64,000 bases of DNA from assembly GCF_964340395.1 (NCBI RefSeq), contig NC_135551.1, forward strand, positions 124,001 through 188,000, written 5' to 3'. The translations under genes and the position numbers were made by a program. Positions 1 to 11,061 of the stretch are shown here, piece by piece. How positions within the stretch are numbered: position 1 is the stretch's first letter; each line of letters begins with the position of its first letter. The notes under the pieces are model-generated. The model saw only the letters and a list, made by a program, of their open reading frames with translations, did no database searches and had not been told where the DNA came from. The DNA is from Glandiceps talaboti (lineage: Eukaryota; Hemichordata; Enteropneusta; Spengelidae).

Positions 1-40
1 AACATACATGTATATCCATGGCCGATACATGTATTTGACC

Positions 41-77
41 TAAAACCTGTTGTTCTGTATCTCTTTGTAACGTCGTT

Positions 78-109
<32 letters not shown>

Positions 110-211
110 AAAGATTCAGTTTGCTTCATCGTACATTACAGTATAGCAAGTATAGTATAGTATATGACAAGTTGAGAACTACACGACACGTCTGTTTACA
201 TGTAATACAGG
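41..211. repeat. Dispersed repeat, inverted partner at 43326-43460
   Basis: Read in reverse complement, 43326-43460 matches this stretch through the CCTGTTGTTCTGTATC block, the GATTCAGTTTGCTTCATCGT block and the ACATGTAATACAGG block. The copy here carries a longer (GTT)n run and a short TATAG duplication that the partner lacks. No coding potential is seen. Confidence 0.85.
75..109. repeat. (GTT)n microsatellite
   Basis: About eleven near-perfect GTT triplets lie inside the dispersed repeat at 41-211. The inverted partner near 43410 has only a short AAACAATAAC remnant at this position, so the run expanded after the copies separated. Confidence 0.9.
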
Positions 212-240
212 CTTCAACATGTGCCTTATGCAGTAGTCAA

Positions 241-580
241 TGTCACCCCCCCCCCCACCTCGGGGCATAGTGGGGGATTTGGAAATTAGTCTTATAAAAT
301 TTGTCAAATTCCCCACTCCCTGGGCATGGGGCAAGATATTCTGGAAAATCACCACCTAAAAGAAGTAATACTCCCAACATTTCCCCACTCTAATGGGTGG
401 GGCATTCACAAATTCTGACTGACACACAACCACTCTTTTACGTCCGTGAAAATGACTAGGGGGTGAATATGAGGCAATTGCCCCACCCCCTCGGGCATTG
501 TTTCATGGCAAAGACGGTCTAATCCCCCACATTTGTCTCGTATCGCCCGAGGTGGGGTCCCTCGGGCATTACATTGACTC
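241..580. repeat. Degenerate short repeats rich in CCCCAC and CGGGCAT
   Basis: Motifs of the form CCCCAC followed by CGGGCAT or GGGGCAT recur five or more times in both orientations. One local palindrome lies near 545-567, around CGCCCGAGG and CCTCGGGCA. No open frame of note. Confidence 0.5.
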
Positions 581-2490
581 GTGCATTAGTAGGAGTACGT
601 TGCGTTAGACTGGTTAGTACCTTGCCTTTACCACGTTTCCAACCCGAATTAGCAATTACGATTTTATGTGCATTTCACCTGTTTCTATTTCAATCGTGCA
701 CAATGAACCACTCTAAAAAATATACACACTATACTTGCCAATGGTCATCACAATAAACTTTACCGATTCAACGAACGTTTTGAAGGCCAGCAGTAAATGT
801 AACTGGTTCCCTGACCAATTTAGTAGTTCCCCGCTTGTGGCTCATGATCAAAGTGAAATCGAAAATTGAATAAAGAAGGCAAGTCAGCTTCACGATGATA
901 GCAGACTACCGAGAGTTGATTGCTTTTATTTTGATACATAATTATAACATATATCATTGTCGAAATCAACATAAAAAGACACAACGCTGTACTGATGTTG
1001 CAATTCAGTGTTGCCATATTGTTGTGTCTACCTGGATCATGGCAAACACATTTTCATATAACATATATGGTCACAACACAGTACAGTCAATACGTCAAAA
1101 CAAAATGATAAATAGATAAAACAAAAATAAGACATTTCTAGCCATAGTTCTCTTCAGCATGTTCAAATTTTATTTTACAAGACAAAAATAGTCATAGACG
1201 ATATACCATGCCACATGTACAGTGAGTCTTCAGTACACGCACGGGACAGGAAGTTTTTTGAAAGACAATGAAAATGCTTCGTGTCACTCTGTGGATGGTA
1301 ATGAACGCAATCAAGAGAAAATCAAATAACGTGAGTACATAGTTTTCAAGGTGGCTGGTTATCAGACAAAACTAAAAAGCCCAAAGTGTAAAATAAGATA
1401 TCTAGAAAATATTTGACGATTATGCGGCAAAACAAGACTAGCAATGTTATCACGAGCGAAAGTGTTCTAGGTGAATTTAACCCTTGACCTATTTTCATAA
1501 GGACGTCGAAGGAAACGAGGTCAGTGTGACATCTCAAGCATGATCAACAACGTTTGCATGAATGAGTACAACTAAATGTTGTCTAAACTTTAGTGGAAGA
1601 GAAATTTTGTTGATCAGACACAGACTATTTTCAAATTCTTACAACATCTTGATGATAAGAAGCAAATGTGACACTGACAGACAGGCTAGTCCGTCCGTAC
1701 ACCATACAGGAGGCACAAACATACCACATGTGCATCTGGTTGACTGGGATTGATTGTGATCACGTAATATTTAGCACTAACTTTATGCTGTTGCTTCCAA
1801 ATATTATTGAACTGCAATCTTTCTAAACAAGTCATGGAAATTGCCAGAAACCTGATTATGTTACGATCATAAATTCCCTTACTTTCCGTTAAATTTTCTG
1901 ATGGGAAGCATTTAGTGTGAAATCTGATGAGCGACATTGATGGGTAGAGTGACGTAATTCGTAAACAAATCTAACGTTGGTAACTTTTATTTTTGTAAAT
2001 GGTCCTTAAATATCAAGTACACCTGTCTTCATAGCAAACAGAAATCTGAGGCCAAATTTTGCCACGAATGGATACATCATTTGACTCCACAATATAATAA
2101 GCACGGCAATAGCTCAAAAACCTGGCTCAAATTTTATAACACTCGCACAGCTCAGAGCGCCTGCAGGGGGTCGGAAAAAAATCGATTATCTTTTCAGTAA
2201 ACTTTGCAACACTGTATTATCAAAATTTTGTACCTGTCAATGTACTGCTGCATACAATGTAGTAGAAATACTACTACTAAACACTTCATGGAATATTTGT
2301 AACAGTATGTTGTGAAAGTCTACGATGATTTGAAAACAGCAGTGATTTCGGAATAATATTACAAATATTGTGAGACGCATTGCAAATATTGTTTTCAGGG
2401 AATGTCATCAGCAACTTTATAAATCATTACAGAACAATGTATTTGTCTGTACCTTGCTCGGTCGTGATGCGAGCTGTTCAGACAAATATC
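581..2490. other. Stretch with no recognisable gene
   Basis: Only short open frames without recognisable motifs occur, and both strands were read. A small ACTACTACTA run is near 2270. The stretch lies downstream of the CRYZL1-like exon at 11062-11175 on the minus strand, but no further exon of that gene was recognised here. Confidence 0.5.
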
Positions 2491-2519
2491 GGGGGGGGGG
2501 GGGGGGGGGGGGGGGGGGG
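2491..2519. repeat. Poly(G) run of 29
   Basis: An uninterrupted run of 29 G ends in GGC. It is a potential G-quadruplex on the plus strand, and equally a place where read or assembly length is unreliable. Confidence 0.9.
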
Positions 2520-2582
2520 CTAGTCCCTTATTTGAGTATACATTTATGTGCCACACTTTTGGGATCGTTATTGGTAAAAGCC

Positions 2583-3025
2583 AAACTAGTCCGAAACGTG
2601 AAGTCACAGTCAGTTACACTGGCATATAGAAATAAATAATTTAGGTTCGAACAAACTCTATAGATTCCTGAGGATATTTCACACTGATCAATGTTTTGTC
2701 ATTGCACAGAACTGCTAATAGTATATACAAACATTTAGACTTTTGTCGACAGGGCACACTCCACAGTATTATGACAGACATTAGATTTGAATTATTAAAA
2801 GTTCAGTTATTAAAGTGTGGAGTGTGCATAATTAGTAATAAATTAAATAATACTTATGTATATATATTCATATACAGAGGAGTAACCAAACTCCAAACTG
2901 TTATAACTTGAGCTTGAATGAGAAATGTCGCAAAATTAATTGAGTAGTAAACTTCAACTTCAGTGATATTCAACTAAAGTCCTCCCAGACATTTTCATTA
3001 TGATATAATATTACACCCCTTAACT
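2583..3025. repeat. Dispersed repeat, inverted partner at 45052-45459
   Basis: The reverse complement of 45052-45459 matches over the whole stretch: AAACTAGTCCGAA at one end, TTCGAACAAACTCTA and GTGTGCATAATTAGT inside, and AAAGTCCTCCCAGA near the other end. The differences are substitutions and small indels, so both are old copies of one interspersed family. Non-coding. Confidence 0.88.
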
Positions 3026-3260
3026 TTTTCATTTTCCTAACATGCAATTTTGAAATTACTTTTACTATATTTTAGACTCTCACAAATTGAATGCAGAAGT
3101 AATAATAATAATAATAATAATTCTTTATTGTTTCTTTATCCAAATCTGGACATCAGATCTATTCACAATAAAGAGGGAAATAACCTTACAATAACAATAC
3201 AGAGAAAAACAAAGAAAATACACCTTAGCAGGTGTCAAAAACGACTCATGTTTAAAATAT

Positions 3261-6200
3261 TTATGTATTTATTTTTTCGAGGCAGCTGACAGTGTACCGC
3301 TCTCTAAGTTTGAAGCATGTGTATGTGTATTTAGCCACTTCTTTAATTATATTCTCATTTTTACTGTTCATTATATTAAGGAATTTTTCTGTGTCTGACA
3401 AATCTGGGGGCCATATTTTAAAGTGTGCTAATATTGATTTCCTTTCATCCGTGAACATTTTACATTTTAAGATAAAGTGTTGCTCATCTTCAATTTCATT
3501 GGTTTGGCACATGGGGCATGTTCTGCTGGCTATGTCTTGTTTATTGTGTCTACCTGTTTCTATTTTTAGTTTGTGTGAACTTATCCTTAGTTTTGTCAGG
3601 GCAGATCTATGGAGAGGATTTTTTATAATGCTTAAATATTTCTCACAAGTAGTATCTTTTTTTATTTGTCTATACGTACGAAGTTTATTTTTATGGTTTT
3701 GTCCTTTGTTATCATTGTATAATATGTCTATGGATTGTCTGTCATACAGTTCTTTTAGTTTCTCTTTGACTATATTAATTAATTTAGAATCACCTTCTGT
3801 AGCTATTTCTGTCCATTCCTCCTCCATATTTATTAATTTTAAGATCTGCTTGATACCTGTTACCCAGTTTTGTGTCCCCACCCTCTCCATTTCTATACCC
3901 AGTTTGAATGCTTCATTTACAAGAGAATCTGTTGGTTTCTGTTTAATTTTTGTCCAATACTTTACTGCTTGTATTAAACCAAATAAAATTAGCGGGCTAC
4001 GTCCTAGTTCTAGTAAACATGCTAAATTGTGTGATTTGGGGCTAACCTGGAGTAGAAATTTACAGAATCGTGTATGCATTTTTTCACTGGGGTTTGTAAT
4101 ATTTGTTAAATTTGTTGTAATGTTGATAACATCACCAGCCCAGACCTCACTGCAGTACAGTAGTATTGGTCTGATGGTGGCATCAAACATTTGCAGGTAT
4201 AATTTAACTGGTATCTGGCCTTCTGAGAACAGATATTGTTTTAATTTAAAACATGCTTTCAATGCCCTGTTGGTTAGATCTTGCTGGGCCTTGTTGAGTT
4301 TTCCTGTAGTGTTTAGTTTTATGCCTAGATATGTGTATGATGAGACTCTTGCAAGTTCAAGATTGTTCAGGTAGAATTTTTGTTTCTGCATGGTTTTTCC
4401 TGTTTTATTAAAAACAATTGTTTTTGATTTCGCTATGTTAATATCCAGTTGCCATTTTTTGCAGTACGTTGCTACAGCATTTAAAGCATTTTGTAGACCT
4501 GAACTGGATTCTGATAACAATAGTAGATCATCAGCATATAGCAGACAGGGTATATCATTATTCAAGAGTCTTGGGGGATCAATTTTAGTTTCTTCCAGTT
4601 GCTTCTTAATGTCATTTATGTATATGTTGAACAGTAGAGGGCTTAGTCCATCTCCTTGCCTAATGCCTCTTTTGACTGGAAAAGCTTTTGACAATCCATT
4701 ATTTGTTTTGATACAACTTAAAGAATTGGAATAAATTGAATTTACCACATTCAAAAATTTACCAGAAATGCCACTTTTTCGGAGTTTGCATATCAGGCCT
4801 TGATGCCATATGCAGTCAAAGGCCTTTTGGAAATCTATGAAGCAGGCAAATATATGTTTACTGTGGTTTAAATATTTTGTGAGTAGCTGTTTTAATACAA
4901 ATATATGGTCTGCTGTGCTGAATTTTGGAATAAAACCAATCTGTTCCTTAATGATAATTTTTTTCTCCTTTAGGTGTCCTAATAGTCTATGTTTAAGTAT
5001 TGATGTAAATAGTTTATTTAGGCTGTTAAGTAATGTTATACCCCTGTAGTTATTAGCATCTGATTTGTCTCCTTTCTTAAAAATTGGTATTATTATGCCT
5101 GTGTTCCAGTTTTGGGGGATGTGTCCACTGTCCAAAATTAGGTTAAACAGAATTTGTATGGGTCTAATTAATATATGTCTGCTTGCTTTGATCATTTCAT
5201 TTCTAATTTTGTCAATTCCAGGGGCTTTTTTTATTTTTAGAAGATTAATTGCATTATGGATTTCCAATTGTGAAATATATTTGTTAAGATATGATGGATT
5301 TGCAGAAGTTATGTAGCTATGTTCTTCCTGCATGTTTATGTTCATTATGTCACTGGTGTTATTCAAGTCTTTGAAGTGTTCATACAGTTTGTTATCATTA
5401 ATGTATTCAAGGTTGCCATGTTTTTTCTCGTTTTTTAATTGCTTTATTAGCTCCCAATACTGATTAGGGTTGGATCTTCCTAAACTTTCCAGTTTAGTCA
5501 GTATTGAGCTTTGAAATTCTTTCTTTTTCTTTTTAACAAGCCTTGTGTATTCCTTTTTTAGTTTATAACATTCTTGTCTATGTTGTTTGTTAAATGGGTC
5601 TCTGCTTAGTTTTAGTGATTGTGATCTAATAGTTTTTTTAATATTGCTAAGTTCTTTTGTGTACCAAATTTTTGGTTCTTTGTTCTTGTCTTTTTTCGGT
5701 TTACTTGGTTTATTTATTTTCTTTTTGAGGCATCTGTCAGCTGCCTCGAGATATATATGAGTAAGCTTGGTACAGGCATCGTCTACTGATCCTTTTTCGA
5801 TATCAAATTTCTCCAAGCAAAATTTGGCTATTAGCAATGCAATGTGTTTGCTTTGTAAAGTTTCATAAAAATTAATATTGGAATCTTCATTCCATATATA
5901 AACACTATTTGTTTTACTGCTATGCTTAGTGACATGGTTCTTTTCAATCGAGTGTGTTTGTGTTACCTCAGATGCCCTCGTCCTGTTTGTCTGAAGGCTG
6001 AATGATATTTGACAGTGATCAGACAGAATTGTATTTAAATCATGTACCAGAAAATAGTTAATTTTAGAATACAGATGTTGACTGACTACTGTGTAGTCAA
6101 CAGTACTACTTCCATTGGGCTGGTGACATGTGAATTTACCCGTTTTATCTCCTATGCATCTGCCATTCAGGATTATAAGGTCTGATGCAGTACACAGGTC

Positions 6201-6833
6201 CAATAACAGTTCACCATAATGATTTTTGTTAAATGTATCCTGACCATTTCTCTTACTGAGGTTTATGTTTTCTTCTGACACATAGGGGCAGTCAAGACTC
6301 TCATATGTGGTGACTTCTTGTTCATCTTTAGTACGTGCATTTAGATCACCATTTAGTATTACAGATCCAAAATTAGAATATTTTACTATATCTTTTTCTA
6401 GTAAATGAAATAGATTTGAGTCCTTCCAATTAAAAACACTAGAGTATTGTGGACTTAGGTATAGAGTACATAGGTAAATATCGTTCTCTAGATGAAAAAA
6501 GTTTTTATCTAACCGTACCCATATAAAGTCTTCACTGCTGCTTGGAATTTGTTTTATACCACATTTATACTCAGACCGGTAGTATAATACTACGCCTCCT
6601 GAATCTGTCCATGCTTTTTTATGTTTTTTTGATCTATAAGAGTGAAAATGGTTATAGCTAGGAATTTCCAAATCGGAATCTTTGTTTGTTTTTGATTCAA
6701 CTATCCCTATAAAGTCATAGGCTTCAACAAGCTCTATAAAATTCTTGTTTGTTTTCTTTTTACTTAGATTTCCATGAATGTTCCATAAAGTAAATGTCAA
6801 GGCAGCTCTTTCAGTAGAGTCCATGATTAACAA
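3261..6833 (-). CDS. LINE A ORF2: endonuclease-reverse transcriptase
   Basis: This 1190-residue protein is uninterrupted. The N-terminal third is an APE-type endonuclease: the NIHG region at ~18-21, a catalytic Glu in GIVESK at ~43-48, NGDLNAR at ~161-167 and the terminal SDHCQISF at ~271-278. A lysine-rich linker follows (~370-460). The reverse transcriptase occupies ~530-900: FKKGDKSDANNYRGITLLNS (~585-604), FIDFQKAFD (~665-673), RGIRQGDGLSPLLFNIYIND (~722-741) and the active site LLYADDLLLL with both Asp residues at ~768-769. A C-terminal CCHC-like finger begins CPMC at ~1106, with His ~1119 and Cys ~1124. Every catalytic residue looked for is present. The start is the first in-frame Met after the ORF1 spacer; a second Met lies three codons on. 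The product would nick target DNA and copy its own RNA there by target-primed reverse transcription. Confidence 0.95.
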   Translation of the reverse strand: MLIMDSTERAALTFTLWNIHGNLSKKKTNKNFIELVEAYDFIGIVESKTNKDSDLEIPSYNHFHSYRSKKHKKAWTDSGGVVLYYRSEYKCGIKQIPSSSEDFIWVRLDKNFFHLENDIYLCTLYLSPQYSSVFNWKDSNLFHLLEKDIVKYSNFGSVILNGDLNARTKDEQEVTTYESLDCPYVSEENINLSKRNGQDTFNKNHYGELLLDLCTASDLIILNGRCIGDKTGKFTCHQPNGSSTVDYTVVSQHLYSKINYFLVHDLNTILSDHCQISFSLQTNRTRASEVTQTHSIEKNHVTKHSSKTNSVYIWNEDSNINFYETLQSKHIALLIAKFCLEKFDIEKGSVDDACTKLTHIYLEAADRCLKKKINKPSKPKKDKNKEPKIWYTKELSNIKKTIRSQSLKLSRDPFNKQHRQECYKLKKEYTRLVKKKKKEFQSSILTKLESLGRSNPNQYWELIKQLKNEKKHGNLEYINDNKLYEHFKDLNNTSDIMNINMQEEHSYITSANPSYLNKYISQLEIHNAINLLKIKKAPGIDKIRNEMIKASRHILIRPIQILFNLILDSGHIPQNWNTGIIIPIFKKGDKSDANNYRGITLLNSLNKLFTSILKHRLLGHLKEKKIIIKEQIGFIPKFSTADHIFVLKQLLTKYLNHSKHIFACFIDFQKAFDCIWHQGLICKLRKSGISGKFLNVVNSIYSNSLSCIKTNNGLSKAFPVKRGIRQGDGLSPLLFNIYINDIKKQLEETKIDPPRLLNNDIPCLLYADDLLLLSESSSGLQNALNAVATYCKKWQLDINIAKSKTIVFNKTGKTMQKQKFYLNNLELARVSSYTYLGIKLNTTGKLNKAQQDLTNRALKACFKLKQYLFSEGQIPVKLYLQMFDATIRPILLYCSEVWAGDVINITTNLTNITNPSEKMHTRFCKFLLQVSPKSHNLACLLELGRSPLILFGLIQAVKYWTKIKQKPTDSLVNEAFKLGIEMERVGTQNWVTGIKQILKLINMEEEWTEIATEGDSKLINIVKEKLKELYDRQSIDILYNDNKGQNHKNKLRTYRQIKKDTTCEKYLSIIKNPLHRSALTKLRISSHKLKIETGRHNKQDIASRTCPMCQTNEIEDEQHFILKCKMFTDERKSILAHFKIWPPDLSDTEKFLNIMNSKNENIIKEVAKYTYTCFKLRERYTVSCLEKINT

Positions 6834-6954
6834 AAAGGATACAGCTGCTAAATAATCTTACACTTATGTTGCACCTGCTGTTGGCTGTTACACACATGTG
6901 ACTGTCTGTTTAATTAAGGTTACAATAAGTTGTCCGTGTCCACCACATGTAAGT

Positions 6955-7635
6955 CTATCCGTTCAAGAATTGTATTATGTTTGTAAATAACTCCTTGACA
7001 ATATCGTTTCTATTGTTTTTGTCCTTGTTTGGTCTCCAGTTTGTATTTGTATATGAAGGTCTTTTCCTTGGTTGATACGTCCTGGTTCCGTGTGTTTCCT
7101 GTATCTCGGTATCGGTAATATCCTGGTTATCTTTCCTCATTTGAGTCACTATCGCTCTATATATGTATCTCTTCATATTTGATACTAGAAAGGCGGTTCC
7201 TTTCCCATTTGGATGAATGTTGTCTTCATACAAGTAAGGTTTAACTTTGTTATGTCTGTCTTTGAAGTTAGAATGGATGTAGAACACATTAGGTACGTTG
7301 TCTGCGATGAATTCCAAGGTGGAGTTGAAGCTAGATATGTTATGATTAAATTTGTCATCGTGTATCCTTGGTAGAATACTTGATACAAACACTTTGCTTC
7401 CTGGGTAAGTCTTGCGTGTTGTATCAAGTAGCTCTTCATATCTCTGACGGCATGTTGACAAGGGAGTGCCGCTGGCAATGTCATTAGATCCAATATGCAG
7501 CACAATGTTTTTTGGATCTTTGAATCGGGATTCTTCTATGAAGTTAGTGGCTTCCTTGATTCCCCTGCCACTTAGTGTTTGAATGGATGTATGTCTGGTA
7601 TTTGAGAATTTCTTTGGGTCAATGTGTCTCAAGCA
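6955..7635 (-). pseudogene. LINE A ORF1 remnant: SGNH/GDSL-type hydrolase domain
   Basis: About 225 residues of the C-terminal part of ORF1 remain. The SGNH block with the catalytic Asn is clear (VLHIGSNDIASG), as is the C-terminal block with the catalytic Asp and His (DNIHPNGKG). The nucleophile block (GDS) should lie just upstream but is removed by the junction at ~7635, so the enzyme here would be inactive. Esterase domains of this kind are known in ORF1 of CR1-group LINEs, where a membrane or lipid role has been suggested. A basic tail, residues ~180-210, may bind nucleic acid. The next codon in this frame beyond 7638 is a stop. Confidence 0.85.
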
Positions 7636-8674
7636 GACTTAGATATGTTGTGTCTGCTTGTTGGACATGGAACATGCCTACAACAATAAAGGATGGGTCG
7701 GGTATGGGGGGATCGTATCACGACGAAAATGGATATGCACATGTATGTCATAGAACACTGTCCTAATACCAACTTTGAATGAGATCTGTTCAAGCATGTC
7801 TGAGTTATGGCTTTGGACATAGAAAAATCACAAACAAAATGGCTGCCAGGCAGCCATATTGGATCGTATCACAACAACAATGAATATGCACATGTATGTC
7901 ATAGAACACTGTCCTAATACCAACTTTGAATGAGATCTGTTCAAGCATGTCTGAGTTATGGCTTTGGACATGAAAAATTCGCAAACAGAATGGCTGCTAG
8001 GCAGCCATATTGGATCGTATCACAATGAAAATGGATATGCACATGTATGTCATAGAACACTGTCCTAATACCAACTTTGAACGAGATCTGTTCAAGCATG
8101 TCTGAGTTATGGCTTTGGACATGGAAAATTCGCAAACAAAATGGCTGCCAGGCAGCCATATTTGATCCTATCACGATGAAAATGGATATGCACATGTATG
8201 TCATAGAACACTGTCCTAATACCAACTTTGAACGAGATCTATTCAAGCATGTCTGAGTTATGGCTTTGGACATGGAAAATTCACAAACAAAATGGCTGCT
8301 AGGTGGCCATATTGGATCGTATCATGACAACCATGAATATGCACATGTATGTTAAAGAACACTGTCCTAATACCAACTTTGAATGAGATCTGTTCAATCA
8401 TGTCTGAGTTATGGCTTTAGACAGGGAAATTTGCAAACAAAATGGCTGCTAGGCGGCCATATTGGATCGTATCATGAAACAAATTGACGTGCATATGTAT
8501 GCCATTGTATGTTGCCTCTGTACCAAGTTTGAAAAAAATCGGTAATGGCATCTCCAAGATACGGCTGCGGACGGACGGACGGACGGACGGACGGACGGAC
8601 GGACACACGGATGCACGGACAGACGGAACCCAATCCATAAGTCCCCGTCCCGGACTTCATCCGGCGGGGACTAA
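7636..8674 (+). mobile_element. Pearl-like family A element, copy 1 (5' end cut by LINE A)
   Basis: Five tandem core units of ~151 bp begin at TGAGTTATGGC (about 7801, 7952, 8103, 8254, 8404). A conserved block TACCAAGTTTGAAAAAAATC follows, then a (GGAC)n microsatellite at ~8571-8625, then an imperfect hairpin at 8640-8672 (stem AGTCCCCG / CGGGGACT with inner CCGGA / TCCGG) ending in CTAA. Each core carries a near-palindrome, ATGGCTGCC-A-GGCAGCCAT. Open frames in the GGAC run are repeat artefacts. The layout of tandem cores plus an ACGG microsatellite is what I recall for bivalve pearl/CvA elements, and more broadly for non-autonomous Helentron-like elements. Confidence 0.8.
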
Positions 8675-8929
8675 CAAGACAGCACCATCAAGTATCAGAA
8701 ACTATTCTTTATAACTCACACAGGGTTGAAATATGTTCTTAAAAAGTTAAATGACATCATTATTTACATGTAGTAAAGGTCAGCACATCTACTGGTAGTA
8801 TCATTGGTAGGGGAGATTTGGAGTTTAAGGCAATTTTAGACTATCTTGGCAAACATTTCACATCTTTAAAAGACTATCATCTCAAATTAGAATTGGGTGA
8901 AAATATTTAAGAAAAGTTTAATACCATTA
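8675..8929. other. Nothing recognised
   Basis: Unique-looking AT-rich sequence with no motif, between family A copy 1 and the next dispersed repeat. Confidence 0.5.
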
Positions 8930-9800
8930 TGACTGTAAAAAGGTTGTTGGTGCATCTGAGTGTTGGTTGAATGCTTGAGTGACCTCTGGGGGTGAGGGAG
9001 TCCTTGGGCGTTTTCCCCTGGCAGATCTGCAGTTTTTTGCTTCTATTAAGGCAATGTTTAGGTTATATTCATAGCCTTTGAGGTAATATTTCCAAGCTTC
9101 GAATAGCTAACATAAATGTAAGTTTTAAATGAGTTTCCCATGTCACATAAAAATGGCCCCATAATATTGGTATAGTGGCATTAATATTGCATGTATAGTA
9201 AATAAAGTCACCGTTATGTTAGAGAACTTTAGGTGGTCATACCTAGTGTATAATAGAAAGTGGAATCTGATGAGATGTGGTGATTTGTAGTGTCAATAAC
9301 ATGTAGTGTCCAAATAGAAAGTGTATTAATCCCTTCTGACAAGTTCATAGTGACGAGTAGGGAACATTTTAGATTAACTTCTTTTATCTATGAAGATTAC
9401 CATTATGAAACCTTCAAGTTCACTTTTGCCCCAAAGTGCAATATAAGTGAAGCACTGATTGTGAAACAGCCAAGCATTTACATGACATGTTCTGTAACTA
9501 GTGTGGTAGCTAGGTAATACATGCATATGTATATTTATAGTTATGCTTGAACTAATAAGTAAGAATTCATGTAAGAAACAGGGAGAAAAACAAATATTTA
9601 CATGTACCACATTTCAGACAACTTGCTATATGCCATTGTAGAAGAAGGATTTTTTTATTCTATCACAATCCAAAACACAATGACCCCCCTATCCACAATT
9701 TTGAAAACAGCATGACCCCCCCTACTGCCAATTTCAAAAACAGGGCGACCCCCTCCCAATCCACCGGTCCCCCCCCCCCCCCCCAGGCCGAAGAAACTGA
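8930..9800. repeat. Dispersed repeat E, copy 1 (direct partner 23470-24190)
   Basis: Direct homology to 23470-24190 begins at GAGTGACCTCTGGGG and includes GAAGCACTGATTGTGAAACA and GAAACTGAC. Both copies carry poly(C) runs at different points. The parallel minus-strand open frames seen in both copies are not supported as coding because they are broken by different stops. Confidence 0.85.
9769..9784. repeat. Poly(C) run
   Basis: Sixteen consecutive C near the end of dispersed repeat E. Confidence 0.9.
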
Positions 9801-9807
9801 CCGGTCC

Positions 9808-10560
9808 CTTATGGAAGGTAAAAAGCCATACTTCAATTTCAATATAACTTAGTACGTACGTTAACTTTAACCATATCTAAGCAGATACGTCCTATAAAGT
9901 TTGTTGATGTATAGTTATAAATAATTTGCACAATTAATGGCTTTCTGTAATTCGGCTTTATCTTAAGAATGCAAGCTTCAAATTTCATAGAAATTGGTAC
10001 ATATACTAACCATAACAATGCCTACAAATCTGTTGACATAGCCTTTACTTTTCATGAGTAATTTGAATAATTAATGATCTTCAGTATAAATTAAGCTACA
10101 TCTTTGAAATGCATGTTTCAAATTCCATATAATTTGGCAAATACATCAACCATGACAAAGTGCACATCCTCTAAAGCCTGTTGATTTTTTAATTTTATGA
10201 CTAATTTGCATAATTAATGATTTTTGGTAATTAGGCTATTTCTTATGAGTGCAAACTTTAAATTTCAGATAACTGTGTATATGTATTGATGGTTGATGGT
10301 AAAGAAGTGCATGTGTCATTTAAAGCTTGATGTTGTAACTTTATATTTTATTAATGTTTTTTTTAAAAATAATTAGGTAATATGTTAACTGTGCAAGCTT
10401 CAAATTTCTTTTAGTTTCATATAATTAATTTTCCAATTAAGTGGTACATCATGTATAATAGCTATAGTTTAGAATTGTGTATTCCAGCAATGTGTGTAGC
10501 AACAAAAATCTATGGTTTTGCCTTCATGGGAGGCATTCAGTTTAAATCTGTTTTTTTTTT
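9808..10560. repeat. Tandem repeat, ~135-bp units, about four, with hairpin-like ends
   Basis: Units recur with GCAAGCTTCAAATTTCATA-like blocks at about 9970, 10105, 10245 and 10395, each followed by a ..CATAATTAATG.. block. Short hairpin-prone ends flank the array (CCCTTATGGAAGG near 9807 and CCTTCATGGGAGG near 10518). This may be another non-autonomous element with a tandem core. No coding potential. Confidence 0.6.
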
Positions 10561-10689
10561 TTTTTTATGAACAGTGAACCAAAGTCCCCACAACTACATA
10601 TGATCATACACAACCTTATCCCCATTAGTAAGACTGTAATGCTTACACTTTATTTCAGGTATTAATTTTATATGTAGCAAGTTTAATTT

Positions 10690-11061
10690 TATATGTAGCA
10701 ACATTGCATTCATCGATACAACAGATATCATCACATCCCATACATTGTGTATTAAATGACAACAACTTACCAACATTGCATTCATCGATACAACAGATAT
10801 CAGCACATCCCATACATTGTGTATTAAATGACAATAACTTACCAACATTGCATTCATCTATACAACAGACATCATCACATCCCATACATTATGTATTAAA
10901 TGACAACAACTTACCAACATTGCATTCATCTATACAACAGACATCATCACATCCTATACATTGTGTATTAAATGACAACAACTTACCAACATTGCATTCA
11001 TCTATACAACAGACATCATCACATTCCATACATTGTGTATTAAATGACAACAACAACTTAC
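10690..11061 (-). repeat. Exon-edge minisatellite: duplicated 3' exon end plus splice donor
   Basis: On the minus strand the last ~53 nt of the exon at 11062-11175 and the first ~19 nt of its intron are repeated in tandem. Further GTAAGT donors lie at 10981-10986, 10909-10914, 10837-10842 and 10765-10770, besides the exon's own donor at 11056-11061. Spacing is 75, 72, 72 and 72. A last exon-like edge near 10700 lacks a donor. All spacings are multiples of three, and the array reads open in the exon's frame until a CAA-to-TAA change at ~10889. Each unit encodes a Cys-rich 24-residue repeat containing CCIDECNV. Read in the plus direction the array is also open, which is a by-product of the period. 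Confidence 0.88.

Larger units (their letters stand above)
3101..7635 (-). mobile_element. LINE A, non-LTR retrotransposon, 5'-truncated
   Basis: The element runs on the minus strand. Its order is the end of ORF1 (7635-6955), a 121-bp spacer, full ORF2 (6833-3261), a short 3' UTR, and a (TAA)n tail at about 3101-3121 on the plus strand. The 5' end is cut at about 7635, where pearl-like family A sequence begins, so ORF1 lacks its start. Because ORF2 is unbroken, this is probably a young insertion. The SGNH-type ORF1 with EN-RT ORF2 places it in the broad CR1/Jockey/I assemblage. The clade is not resolved. Confidence 0.9.

Noticed and set aside
3292-4374. A 360-codon open frame on the plus strand
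   Set aside because: It is the antisense shadow of LINE A ORF2, which has complete catalytic motifs on the minus strand.
7636-8674. Family A as a canonical Helitron (5' TC, A-T insertion)
   Set aside because: The 3' hairpin and CTAA fit, but the copies do not start with TC in a consistent way and the 3' flanking base is C or A rather than T; a Helentron-like or pearl label fits better.
8417-8714. Open frames with (SVRPSVRP)n or (DGRTDGRT)n peptides
   Set aside because: They are translations of the GGAC microsatellite in family A and recur at every copy; no gene evidence.
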